Notes under the pieces: model-generated
Told to the model about the DNA's origin: nothing
Database searches by the model: none
What the model saw: the letters and a program-made list of their open reading frames with translations, nothing else
Position numbers and translations under genes: made by a program
Part shown: positions 18,368 to 25,252 of the stretch, one piece after another
How the letters are laid out: each line of letters opens with the position of its first letter
Numbering within the stretch: position 1 is the stretch's first letter
Assembly (NCBI RefSeq): GCF_022899245.1
Contig: NZ_JALJAZ010000001.1
Span: forward strand, 1,895,001 to 1,959,000
Source of the DNA: Falsirhodobacter halotolerans
Lineage (GTDB): Bacteria; Pseudomonadota; Alphaproteobacteria; Rhodobacterales; Rhodobacteraceae
Reading direction: 5' to 3'
DNA: 64,000 bases

Positions 18368-19129
18368 TCAGACCATCGACAGCATCCACAGGGCCATGAA
18401 GACCATCATCAGGTTTTCCAACAGCGACACGAAGCCCAGGGGCACGTTGCTGTTGCCGCCGACACAGGCGCATTTCAACTCGCGCTTCTCGACATAGACG
18501 GCCTGGAACACCGACACGGCCCCCACGATGCCGATGAACAGGGCCACCGGGATCGACACCCAGCTCAGCACGCCGGTGATCATCAAAAGCCCGGCCCCTG
18601 TTTCCGCAAAGGGATAGATGTAGGCATAGGGCACCCAGCGCTTTGCCAAGAGGTCGTAGTTCAGGAAGCTTGACGAGAAGCTTTCGACATCCTGCAATTT
18701 CTGAAAACCCAGAAGACACATGGCAAAGGCGATGGTCCATTGCAGCCACGTGGCGAACCCCGCATCCCCCACGACCCACCGTGCCGCCAGCGCCATCAGC
18801 GCGGCCAGAGCGAACAGCACGATCACGGGACGATAGGTCAGCGCGTCCTTGGCGGGCAGCGGCTTGCCGAACCACGCGCGCAGCTCGCTGTGCCCGCCGA
18901 TCCGCTCGCCGTCGATGAAGGTCTGCGGCGTCGTCTCCACACCATGCCTGGCCTTGAAGGCGTCCACCTCCTCCCGCGTGCGCAGGAAATGATCCTCGAC
19001 CTCGTATCCGTTGCGTTCCAGCAGCGATTTCGACTTCAAGCCAAAGGGACAGACATGCCCGGGCATCACCATCCGATAAAGAACCGCCTTGCGGGTCGCC
19101 CGCGCTTCGATCTCTGGAATTGTCGTCAT
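18368..19129 (-). CDS. Glutaredoxin-MauE/DoxX-like membrane fusion protein
   Basis: A 253-residue two-domain protein. Residues about 12-90 are a glutaredoxin fold with CPFG at 27-30 (a monothiol site: the second active cysteine is Gly) and the cis-Pro motif TTPQTFIDG (66-74). Residues 100-250 form four hydrophobic segments resembling the MauE/DoxX methylamine-utilisation family, which handles disulfide or electron transfer in the membrane. A KCACVGG dithiol (219-225) lies after the third segment. The ATG has AGGAAAGGA nine bases upstream; a longer frame adds 14 residues. It is divergent from rpmG. A thiol-redox role is likely but the partner is unknown. Confidence 0.8.
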   Translation of the reverse strand: MTTIPEIEARATRKAVLYRMVMPGHVCPFGLKSKSLLERNGYEVEDHFLRTREEVDAFKARHGVETTPQTFIDGERIGGHSELRAWFGKPLPAKDALTYRPVIVLFALAALMALAARWVVGDAGFATWLQWTIAFAMCLLGFQKLQDVESFSSSFLNYDLLAKRWVPYAYIYPFAETGAGLLMITGVLSWVSIPVALFIGIVGAVSVFQAVYVEKRELKCACVGGNSNVPLGFVSLLENLMMVFMALWMLSMV

Positions 19130-19217
19130 GCCGCACCGTCCTTTCCTGTTGCTGTCAATGTAAGGGGACACCCCCCGGCAACAAGAGTTTTTCCGGGGAT
19201 GTCCGGCAGAAACACGG

Positions 19218-19245
19218 TTGACTCTGCCCCCCGCGCGGGTAAAAG
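19218..19245 (+). promoter_or_regulatory. Probable sigma-70 promoter of rpmG
   Basis: TTGACT and TAAAAG separated by 16 bases, in the 171-base divergent spacer before rpmG. The spacing and -35 match are good; the -10 is moderate. Transcription would start about 50 bases before the rpmG ATG. Confidence 0.5.
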
Positions 19246-19300
19246 GCGGGCTTCTAGGATTTTACCGGGACATGACGCTCCCGACGCAGTGGAGACGATT

Positions 19301-19468
19301 ATGGCGAAGCCGACGACGATCAAGATCCGTCTGAACTCGACGGCGGGCACCGGGCACTTCTATGTGACCAAGAAGAATGCCCGCACCATGACCGAGAAGA
19401 TGACGGTCCGCAAATACGACCCCGTCAAGCGGGAACACGTGGAATACAAGGAGGGCAAGATCAAGTAA
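19301..19468 (+). CDS. rpmG: 50S ribosomal protein L33
   Basis: Small basic protein of the large ribosomal subunit. The 55-residue product matches the proteobacterial L33 pattern: [19 protein letters not shown] at the N-terminus, then FYVTKKNAR and [18 protein letters not shown]. The zinc-binding cysteines of the C+ form are absent, so this is the C-minus form. It is monocistronic, with its own promoter and a terminator downstream. Confidence 0.96.
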   Translation: MAKPTTIKIRLNSTAGTGHFYVTKKNARTMTEKMTVRKYDPVKREHVEYKEGKIK

Positions 19469-19491
19469 GATCGCCCCTTTCGACCCGATCG

Positions 19492-19521
19492 AAGCCCCCG
19501 GCCCTGCCGCGGGGCTTTTTT
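19492..19521 (+). terminator. Rho-independent terminator of rpmG
   Basis: AAGCCCC and GGGGCTT arms with a short inner CGG/CCG helix, followed by a run of T residues. It lies about 24 bases after the rpmG stop. Confidence 0.8.
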
Positions 19522-19563
19522 CATGCCCGCCTTCTCCATCCCATGCCTCCCCGTCCCATGAAG

Positions 19564-19591
19564 AAAGCCCCGGAGTTTCCTCCGGGGCTTT
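19564..19591 (-). terminator. Terminator hairpin of the Bax-inhibitor gene, possibly bidirectional
   Basis: Perfect 12-bp stem AAAGCCCCGGAG / CTCCGGGGCTTT with a four-base loop, 20 bases beyond the stop of the minus-strand YccA/BI-1 gene. On the minus strand it ends in CTTTCTTC, a modest T tract. Confidence 0.65.
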
Positions 19592-19611
19592 GGCATGACG
19601 TGCGGCGCGCG

Positions 19612-20388
19612 TTACTCGCGATTGCCCATGAACTGCAGCAGGAACATGAACAGGTTGATGAAGTCGAGGTAGAGTTGCAGCGCGCCCATGATGGCCGCTT
19701 TGCCCAACCACTCGCTGTCGCCCATCTGCGCGTGCTGGATGTAGGTGTTCTTGATGTTCTGCGTGTCATAGGCGGTCAGGCCGGCAAAGATCAGCACGCC
19801 GATGGCCGAGATCGCGAACATCAGCGCCGGCGATTGCAGGAAGATGTTGACGATCATCGCCACGACCAGACCGATCACACCCATCATCAGGAAGGTGCCA
19901 AGGCCGGTCAGGTTGCGCTTGGTGGTATAGCCGTAAAGCGACAGGCCCGCGAAGGCGATGGCCGTGATCAGGAACGTCTGCGCGATGGATGCGCCCGTGA
20001 ACACGAGGAAGATCGACGACAGCGACAGCCCCATCAGCACGGCATAACCGTAGAACACGACCTGCGCGGTGGCGGCCGACATGCGGTTGATCATCGCGCT
20101 GAACGCGAACACCGCGATCAAGGGCGCGAACATGATCACCCACTTCAGCGGCGAGGCATAGATCGCCGCCCCGAGCGAGGTCAGATACTGACCATTGCCA
20201 AGCTGCGCCGCCGCCAGCGACGGATCGGTGGTGGTGGCCAAGCCCGAGATCGCCCAGGCGGCGGCACCGGTCAGCAACATGCCGATCGACATGACGCCAT
20301 AGACCTTGTTCATGTGGGCGCGCAGACCCGCATCGATCTGTCCCGCGCGCGTACCGGCGCGAACGCCAGCCGTCTGGTATTGAGCCAT
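19612..20388 (-). CDS. Bax inhibitor-1/YccA family membrane protein
   Basis: A 258-residue inner-membrane protein with seven hydrophobic segments, the BI-1/YccA fold. The segment VYGVMSIGMLLTGAAAWAIS (first helix) and the C-terminal GALQLYLDFINLFMFLLQ with its acidic residue are typical of the family; related proteins act as pH-sensitive calcium leaks or modulate FtsH. The ATG has GGAGG six bases upstream. It is monocistronic with its own terminator. Confidence 0.9.
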   Translation of the reverse strand: MAQYQTAGVRAGTRAGQIDAGLRAHMNKVYGVMSIGMLLTGAAAWAISGLATTTDPSLAAAQLGNGQYLTSLGAAIYASPLKWVIMFAPLIAVFAFSAMINRMSAATAQVVFYGYAVLMGLSLSSIFLVFTGASIAQTFLITAIAFAGLSLYGYTTKRNLTGLGTFLMMGVIGLVVAMIVNIFLQSPALMFAISAIGVLIFAGLTAYDTQNIKNTYIQHAQMGDSEWLGKAAIMGALQLYLDFINLFMFLLQFMGNRE

Positions 20389-20454
20389 AGAAACCTCCGT
20401 AACTTCCCTCTCGAACCGCCAACTTCCGCCGAGACCGGGGGGTGCGTCCGAATT

Positions 20455-20598
20455 ATGTCAGATATCGGCAGCCGCGCCACTCATTTCAACTGGGAACGCG
20501 TGATACGTCAGTGTCGTATCGTCGCAGGCCCCCGGTTTGATTTCGAACCGTTCGGATTGAAATAAAACGGCCCCAGCGCAACCTCGGGTTGCTTTTTT
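20455..20598 (+). ncRNA. Candidate small RNA or tiny ORF, terminator-ended
   Basis: The stretch ends in a clear intrinsic terminator yet lies downstream of no plus-strand gene. It holds a perfect 6-bp hairpin, GATACG / CGTATC (20502-20520, seven-base loop), and further short complementarities (GGTT/AACC and CGAA/TTCG near 20534-20553). A 36-codon ORF, 20455-20565, fits inside, but only about 57 percent of its third positions are G or C, well below the neighbouring genes, so a non-coding RNA seems more likely than a peptide. No promoter is obvious. Identity is unknown. Confidence 0.4.
20578..20598 (+). terminator. Intrinsic terminator in the spacer
   Basis: GCAACC-TCG-GGTTGC stem with a three-base loop immediately followed by six T residues. 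On this strand the upstream transcript is the candidate small RNA. Confidence 0.7.
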
Positions 20599-20885
20599 CG
20601 CACCGAGTATGTGTGAAAATAAGGGCTGTATTAATATCTGATCCGTGTAGATGATCATCTTTTCGCGCAATGGTCGCTCAGGTCTTCGTCATTGTTGCCA
20701 AGTGCCCTATTATCTGCGATGACCCGCGTCGAAGGTGTTGGTGTTCCGTTCGATCCGGGGCGTCATTGCGGCTTCGTCAGCTGGAATGTTGAGTGTTTGA
20801 GGCCGCCTGGATGTGCCGGGCCACCTTGTTCAAGGAATTCGCGATGTGGGACTCCCATGTCGCAAGAAGTGCTACGGAGTAACGA

Positions 20886-21242
20886 ATGCCTCATCCTGTC
20901 GACACCCATGTGGGCAAACGCATCCGCCATCGCCGGTGGATGATCGGAATGACACAGCAGCAGCTGGCCGACGCCGTCGGCATCAAGTTCCAGCAGATCC
21001 AGAAATACGAAACGGGCGCCAACCGCGTCAGCGCGTCGCGGCTTTGGGACATCTCGCTGGTTCTGGGCGTGCCCATGCCGTTCTTCTTCGACGGGATCGA
21101 GGCGGGTCAGGACTCGGGCGCCGGAATGGACATGGCCGCCAACAAGGAAGCGATGTATCTGGTGCGCGTCTACAACGCCATCCCGGAAACGCAGCGCCGC
21201 CGCCTGTTCGATCTGGCCCGCGCCCTCAGCTCGGTCGCCTGA
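20886..21242 (+). CDS. XRE family helix-turn-helix regulator
   Basis: A 118-residue DNA-binding protein. The Cro/CI-type HTH occupies about residues 10-64, with MTQQQLADAVGIKFQQIQKY forming helices 2 and 3. The C-terminal half (from GIEAGQD) is helical, with RRLFDLARALSSV at the end, and resembles the short alphaproteobacterial XRE regulators. A GGAG site stands seven bases before the ATG. hisN starts six bases after the stop, so the two are probably co-transcribed; whether the regulator controls hisN is unknown. Confidence 0.87.
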   Translation: MPHPVDTHVGKRIRHRRWMIGMTQQQLADAVGIKFQQIQKYETGANRVSASRLWDISLVLGVPMPFFFDGIEAGQDSGAGMDMAANKEAMYLVRVYNAIPETQRRRLFDLARALSSVA

Positions 21243-21248
21243 GGAATA

Positions 21249-22034
21249 GTGACCGAGCAGGATCATATCGTCGCCACGGCCCATGCCATGGCCGATGCCG
21301 CCCGCGCGGCCATCCTGCCGCATTTCCGCAGCAAGGGACTTGAGGCGGACACCAAGTCGGACCTTCTGTTCGACCCGGTGACCGTGGCCGACCGCGAGGC
21401 GGAGGCCGCCATGCGCGCCGTGCTGGCCGAACGCCGTCCGCAGGATGCGATCCTGGGCGAGGAAATGGGCCTGACCACCGGCACCAGCGGCATCACCTGG
21501 GTGCTCGATCCGATCGACGGCACCCGCGCGTTTTTGTGCGGCACGCCCAGCTGGGGCATCCTGATCGCCGCCGGGGGGCCGGAGGGTCCCGAATTCGGCC
21601 TGATCGACCAGCCCTATATCGGAGAGCGGTTCGAGGGCGGCTTCGGCATCGCGCGGATGACCGGCCCCTTGGGCGAACGCGCCCTCGCCACCCGCCCCGC
21701 CCGCCCGTTGGAGCAGGCGCTGCTGATGACGACCTTTCCCGAAGTGGGCACCGCCGAGGATGAGACCGCCTTCCGCCGCGTGGCCGCGCAGGTGCGCCTC
21801 GTGCGCTATGGCATGGACTGTTACGCCTATGCCCTTCTGGCGGCCGGTCATATCGATCTGGTGATCGAGGCGGGGCTGCACCCCTATGACATTCAGGGGC
21901 CCATGGCGGTCATTCTCGCGGCCGGCGGTGTCGTGACCGACTGGACCGGCGGGCCCGCCGCGCAGGGGGGCCGCATTCTGGCCGCCGCCAATCCGCAGGT
22001 TCACGCCGCCGCCATGGCACTGTTGAACGCCTGA
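21249..22034 (+). CDS. hisN: Histidinol-phosphatase, inositol monophosphatase family
   Basis: Removes phosphate from L-histidinol phosphate, the penultimate histidine-synthesis step, in organisms that lack the HisB-type phosphatase. The 261-residue protein carries the IMPase metal-site motifs: GEEMGL near residue 74, DPIDGTRAF from 87, and GMDCYAYALLAAGHIDLVIE toward the C-terminus. The DPIDGTRAF/SWG pattern matches HisN better than SuhB or CysQ, though a related substrate is possible. It starts with GTG after GAGGA, six bases beyond the XRE stop. Confidence 0.82.
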   Translation: MTEQDHIVATAHAMADAARAAILPHFRSKGLEADTKSDLLFDPVTVADREAEAAMRAVLAERRPQDAILGEEMGLTTGTSGITWVLDPIDGTRAFLCGTPSWGILIAAGGPEGPEFGLIDQPYIGERFEGGFGIARMTGPLGERALATRPARPLEQALLMTTFPEVGTAEDETAFRRVAAQVRLVRYGMDCYAYALLAAGHIDLVIEAGLHPYDIQGPMAVILAAGGVVTDWTGGPAAQGGRILAAANPQVHAAAMALLNA

Positions 22035-22095
22035 CCCTTCCTTTTTGTCCGCCCGCCGTTAGGTATGGTCGATATCATGGCAAAAAGAGGCTCCC

Positions 22096-22788
22096 ATGAA
22101 GCTTACATGGCTTGGACATGCCGGGTTCCGGCTGGAGATCGAAGACGCCGTCCTCCTGATCGACCCGTGGTTCAGCGGCAACCCCGCCTTTCCCGAAGGC
22201 CGCGTGGACGAGGTGATCGCCGGCGCGACCCATATCCTGATCACGCACGGGCATGGCGACCACACGGCGGATGCCCTTGCCCTCAGCAAGCAGCATCACA
22301 TCCCGCTGGTCGGCATCGCCGATCTGATCGGCTGGTGGTCGGGAGAGGAAGGGATCAAGGGCACCGGGTTCAACAAGGGCGGCACGGTGGACCTGAACGG
22401 CGCCAAGGTCACAATGGTGAACGCGGTCCACTCCTCCTCTGTCGACGGGCGCACCGGCCCGATCTATGCCGGGACCGAATCCGGCTATATGATCGCCGGT
22501 GAGGGGCACACCATCTATCTGTCGGGCGATACGGACATCATGGCCGACATGGACTGGATGGGCGATTACCACAAACCCGACATCGGCATCCTGGCCTGCG
22601 GCGGGTTCTATACGATGGACATGGCGCGGGCCGCCTATGCCGCGAAACGGTATTTCGACTTCAAGACCGTGATCCCCTGCCACTACAAAACTTTCCCCGC
22701 GCTGGAGCAGTCGGCCCAGCCGCTGATCGACGCCCTGCCCGGCGTCAAGGTCCTGACGCCCGAAGTGCTGGAAACCCTGACCCTATGA
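22096..22788 (+). CDS. UPF0173 metal-dependent hydrolase (metallo-beta-lactamase fold)
   Basis: A 230-residue cytoplasmic protein. The family signature MKLTWLGHAGFRLE opens it, and HGHGDH at 51-56 is the dinuclear metal site; later GDTDIMADM and PCHYKTFP supply the remaining ligands. It matches the YtkL/UPF0173 family, whose substrate is not known. A GGCTCCC stretch rather than a strong Shine-Dalgarno precedes the ATG. It is convergent with the SBF-like transporter gene, overlapping its stop by six bases. Confidence 0.88.
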   Translation: MKLTWLGHAGFRLEIEDAVLLIDPWFSGNPAFPEGRVDEVIAGATHILITHGHGDHTADALALSKQHHIPLVGIADLIGWWSGEEGIKGTGFNKGGTVDLNGAKVTMVNAVHSSSVDGRTGPIYAGTESGYMIAGEGHTIYLSGDTDIMADMDWMGDYHKPDIGILACGGFYTMDMARAAYAAKRYFDFKTVIPCHYKTFPALEQSAQPLIDALPGVKVLTPEVLETLTL

Positions 22789-23766
22789 TGCGACCTGCGC
22801 GGCGGCCTCCGGGGCCGCCGCCCGCTGGGCAATGACCGCACAGACCAGAAGCTGGGACATGTGAAAGATCATCACCGGCAGGATCATCAGGCCGATCATG
22901 TCCGGCGCGAACAACGCCGCCGCGATGGGCAATCCGCTGGCAAGACTTTTCGTCGATCCGCAGAAGAACAGCGCCGTGCGGTCGGGCCGGTTCATGCCCG
23001 ATATCCGCCCGATCAGGCGCACGGCCACCATGCCCAGCGCAAGGAACACCAGAACGACCGCGATCAGCGTGCCCAGCGTGACCGGCGGGATCAGGCGCCA
23101 CAGGCCCGCCGTCGTGCCCGCGCTGAACGCGGCATAGACGATCAGCAGGATCGCCCCCCGGTCCACCACCGTGGTCAGCATCTTGCGACGGCGCACGAAA
23201 TCCGAAAGCCAGCGACGCAGGCACTGGCCCAGCACGAAGGGCAGCAGGATCTGCAATGCAATCTTCAGCACCGCATCGCCCGACGCCCCGCCCCCGCCCG
23301 AATGCAGCAGCACCGCCGCCAATGCGGGTGTCAGGAACACCCCCAGCAAATTCGACAGCGTGGCCGAGCAGATGGCCCCCGACACGTTGCCCCCCGCCAT
23401 GCCGGTCAGTGCGATGGACGAATTGATGGTGGACGGCAGAACCGACAGGAACAGAAGGCCCAGCGCCAGTTCGTCCCCGATCAGGGGGCGCGCCGCCCAG
23501 GCGACCCCGATGCCGAAAATCGGGAACATCACGAATGTGATGCCGAAGCTGAGGCTTTGAAGCCGCCAGTTGGTCAGGCCGGCCATGACCTCGGCCGCGT
23601 TCATCCGCACGCCGTAAAGAAAGAACAGAAGGGCAATGGCGCCCATGGTCACATACCCCAGCACGACCGCGGCCATGCCTTGCGCGGGCACGACCGCCCC
23701 CAGCACCACCATGCCGATCAGCAGCATCATGTATCCGTCGATGCCGAAGCGTTTGAGAATGCCCAT
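22783..23766 (-). CDS. Bile acid:sodium symporter family (SBF-like, YfeH type) transporter
   Basis: A 327-residue inner-membrane protein with about ten hydrophobic segments. The pattern IGVAWAARPLIGDELALG, then SVLPSTINSSIALTGMAGGN and FCGSTKSLASGLPIA, matches the SBF-like family. The substrate is unknown; relatives carry organic anions. The start at MGILKRFGIDGY follows an AAGGGG element; a longer frame adds 63 residues overlapping the mocA end. It is the last gene of the minus-strand Pao/MocA/XdhC block, 20 bases after mocA, so it may move a substrate or product of that enzyme. Confidence 0.83.
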   Translation of the reverse strand: MGILKRFGIDGYMMLLIGMVVLGAVVPAQGMAAVVLGYVTMGAIALLFFLYGVRMNAAEVMAGLTNWRLQSLSFGITFVMFPIFGIGVAWAARPLIGDELALGLLFLSVLPSTINSSIALTGMAGGNVSGAICSATLSNLLGVFLTPALAAVLLHSGGGGASGDAVLKIALQILLPFVLGQCLRRWLSDFVRRRKMLTTVVDRGAILLIVYAAFSAGTTAGLWRLIPPVTLGTLIAVVLVFLALGMVAVRLIGRISGMNRPDRTALFFCGSTKSLASGLPIAAALFAPDMIGLMILPVMIFHMSQLLVCAVIAQRAAAPEAAAQVAS

Positions 23767-23786
23767 TCCATGCCCCTTCTGTCCCG

Positions 23787-24356
23787 TCAGGATGGGGATA
23801 CGAAAGCCCCGTCCGATTGTATAGCCTTCAGATCCTCGGGCCGGTCCACGTCGTGCAGACGGGATGGTGGAAGGGACACAAGCGTGGGTGAGGCTGCGCG
23901 CAGCAACGCGCCCGCCCCCCGGTCGCCGGTCAACGCCGTCAGGTCCGAAAGCCATGCGCGCGGGAAGATAACCGGGGGCATCATCACCCCGTCAAGAACC
24001 GCACAGGCCGGTCGGGACGGATCGGTTGCCAGCAGCCGGTCGACATCCCCGGCGGTCAGATCCGGCATGTCGCCCAGAAAGACCGCCAGACGGTCCACTG
24101 CGCCAAGACGCGACACGGCGGCGGCAAGGCTGTCGCCCTGCCCCCCGGCGGGAATGCGGTGCGTGCTCACCCCCTCCGCCTCGATCACGGGCCGCACGGC
24201 GTCGCTGGACACAACCGCCAGACGTTTGGGAAAGCGCGCCACCAGCCGGGCGGCATGGCAGACCATCGGCACACCGCGCACAGGGGTCAGAAGCTTGTCC
24301 TCTGCCCCGAACCGCCGCGACGCGCCGGCCGCCAGAAGAACGGCGCCAAGGATCAT
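23787..24356 (-). CDS. mocA: Molybdenum cofactor cytidylyltransferase (MocA-like)
   Basis: Nucleotidyltransferase that attaches CMP to molybdopterin to make the MCD cofactor used by xanthine-oxidase-family enzymes. The 189-residue protein has the MobA/MocA-type LLAAGASRRFG loop (7-17), a K following EDKL, and LGDMPD near residue 94. It overlaps the upstream xdhC gene by four bases and lies beside paoABC, whose family uses MCD, which supports MocA over the GMP-adding MobA. Confidence 0.85.
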   Translation of the reverse strand: MILGAVLLAAGASRRFGAEDKLLTPVRGVPMVCHAARLVARFPKRLAVVSSDAVRPVIEAEGVSTHRIPAGGQGDSLAAAVSRLGAVDRLAVFLGDMPDLTAGDVDRLLATDPSRPACAVLDGVMMPPVIFPRAWLSDLTALTGDRGAGALLRAASPTLVSLPPSRLHDVDRPEDLKAIQSDGAFVSPS

Positions 24357-25252
24357 CGGCGCGCGGCGGTCAGAACATCCGCCAGAACGCCCACCGCCAA
24401 GGTGCGCGCGTCACGGGCCGAGGGGATGGTGCCGAACGGATCGGCCATGCGGTCGATCTGCCCCTCCGGCACCCCGGCGGCGATCAGCGCCGCGCGCCGC
24501 CGCGCCCGCGCCTGAAAGCTGCCCTGCGCCCCCACGTAAAAGGCGGGCGAGGCCAGTGCCGTCGTCAGGATCGCCGGTTCCCAATCGTGGTCGTGAAAAA
24601 ACAACGTGACGGCGGTCCGGTCATCGATCGCCACCCCATCGGGCCAGCCGGGCGACAGCAGCGGCGTCGTCGCGAGGTCGGATGGCATGTCGGTGACATC
24701 GGGCGAAAACACCTCGACCAGATAACCGGAGGTGCGGGCCAACGAGGCGAAGGTCGCGGCCTCCGGCCCCTTGCCGAAGACCAGATGACGAATTTCGGGC
24801 AAGATGCGCAGGGTCAGGCCGTCCGCCTGCGGGGCCGTCGCCAGATGCCCATCCCGCCCCACGGACAGAACCGCCGCCTGCCGTGCGCGCAGGGCGGCGG
24901 CGATGCCCGACAACACGGCCCGATCCGGCGCGGGCACGATCAACACGTCCAAGCCCCCACCGCAGGGCAGCGCCAGATCGACGAAGGCCGACCCGCGACC
25001 ATAGCGCAGAACCTCGGGCCGATCCGCCGCTTCGGCCCGCAAGGCGACGTCCTGATCGATGCAGCCGGAGGAAAGCGATCCCGTCCGCCTCCCGTCCGCC
25101 CCGATCGCCATGGCCGCCCCGACGGGCCGATAGGACGGCCCCTCCACCCCCACGATCATCGCCAGCCGCGCCCCGTCCTCGCACAGCGCGGCCAAGGGCA
25201 TATCGCCCTCGGGCAGGGCGATGATCGGGGCGGGGTGGCCACCGTCCATCAT
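24353..25252 (-). CDS. XdhC family molybdenum-cofactor maturation factor (PaoD-like)
   Basis: Binds the molybdenum cofactor, protects it during sulfuration and inserts it into the partner enzyme. The 299-residue protein has the XdhC N-terminal domain (LSSGCIDQDV near residue 60, LPCGGGLDVL near 95) and a C-terminal Rossmann-like XdhC_C domain ending in GTIPSARDARTLAVGVLADV. It sits between paoC and mocA with four-base overlaps on both sides, like E. coli paoABC-paoD. Start may be the first or second of two consecutive ATGs. Confidence 0.87.
   Translation of the reverse strand: MMDGGHPAPIIALPEGDMPLAALCEDGARLAMIVGVEGPSYRPVGAAMAIGADGRRTGSLSSGCIDQDVALRAEAADRPEVLRYGRGSAFVDLALPCGGGLDVLIVPAPDRAVLSGIAAALRARQAAVLSVGRDGHLATAPQADGLTLRILPEIRHLVFGKGPEAATFASLARTSGYLVEVFSPDVTDMPSDLATTPLLSPGWPDGVAIDDRTAVTLFFHDHDWEPAILTTALASPAFYVGAQGSFQARARRRAALIAAGVPEGQIDRMADPFGTIPSARDARTLAVGVLADVLTAARR

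Larger units (their letters stand above)
20389..20885. other. 497-base spacer between the BI-1 gene and the XRE regulator
   Basis: Lower in GC than its surroundings, especially near 20600-20660. It contains the BI-1 ribosome binding site, a structured plus-strand candidate RNA ended by a terminator (20455-20598), and a possible promoter for the XRE gene: TATTAT at 20708-20713 with a weak TTCGTC 17 bases before it. I see no convincing protein gene in it. Confidence 0.6.

Noticed and set aside
20692-20943. 83-codon plus-strand ORF before the XRE gene
   Set aside because: It runs into the XRE coding sequence in another frame, has no ribosome binding site and no recognisable domain.
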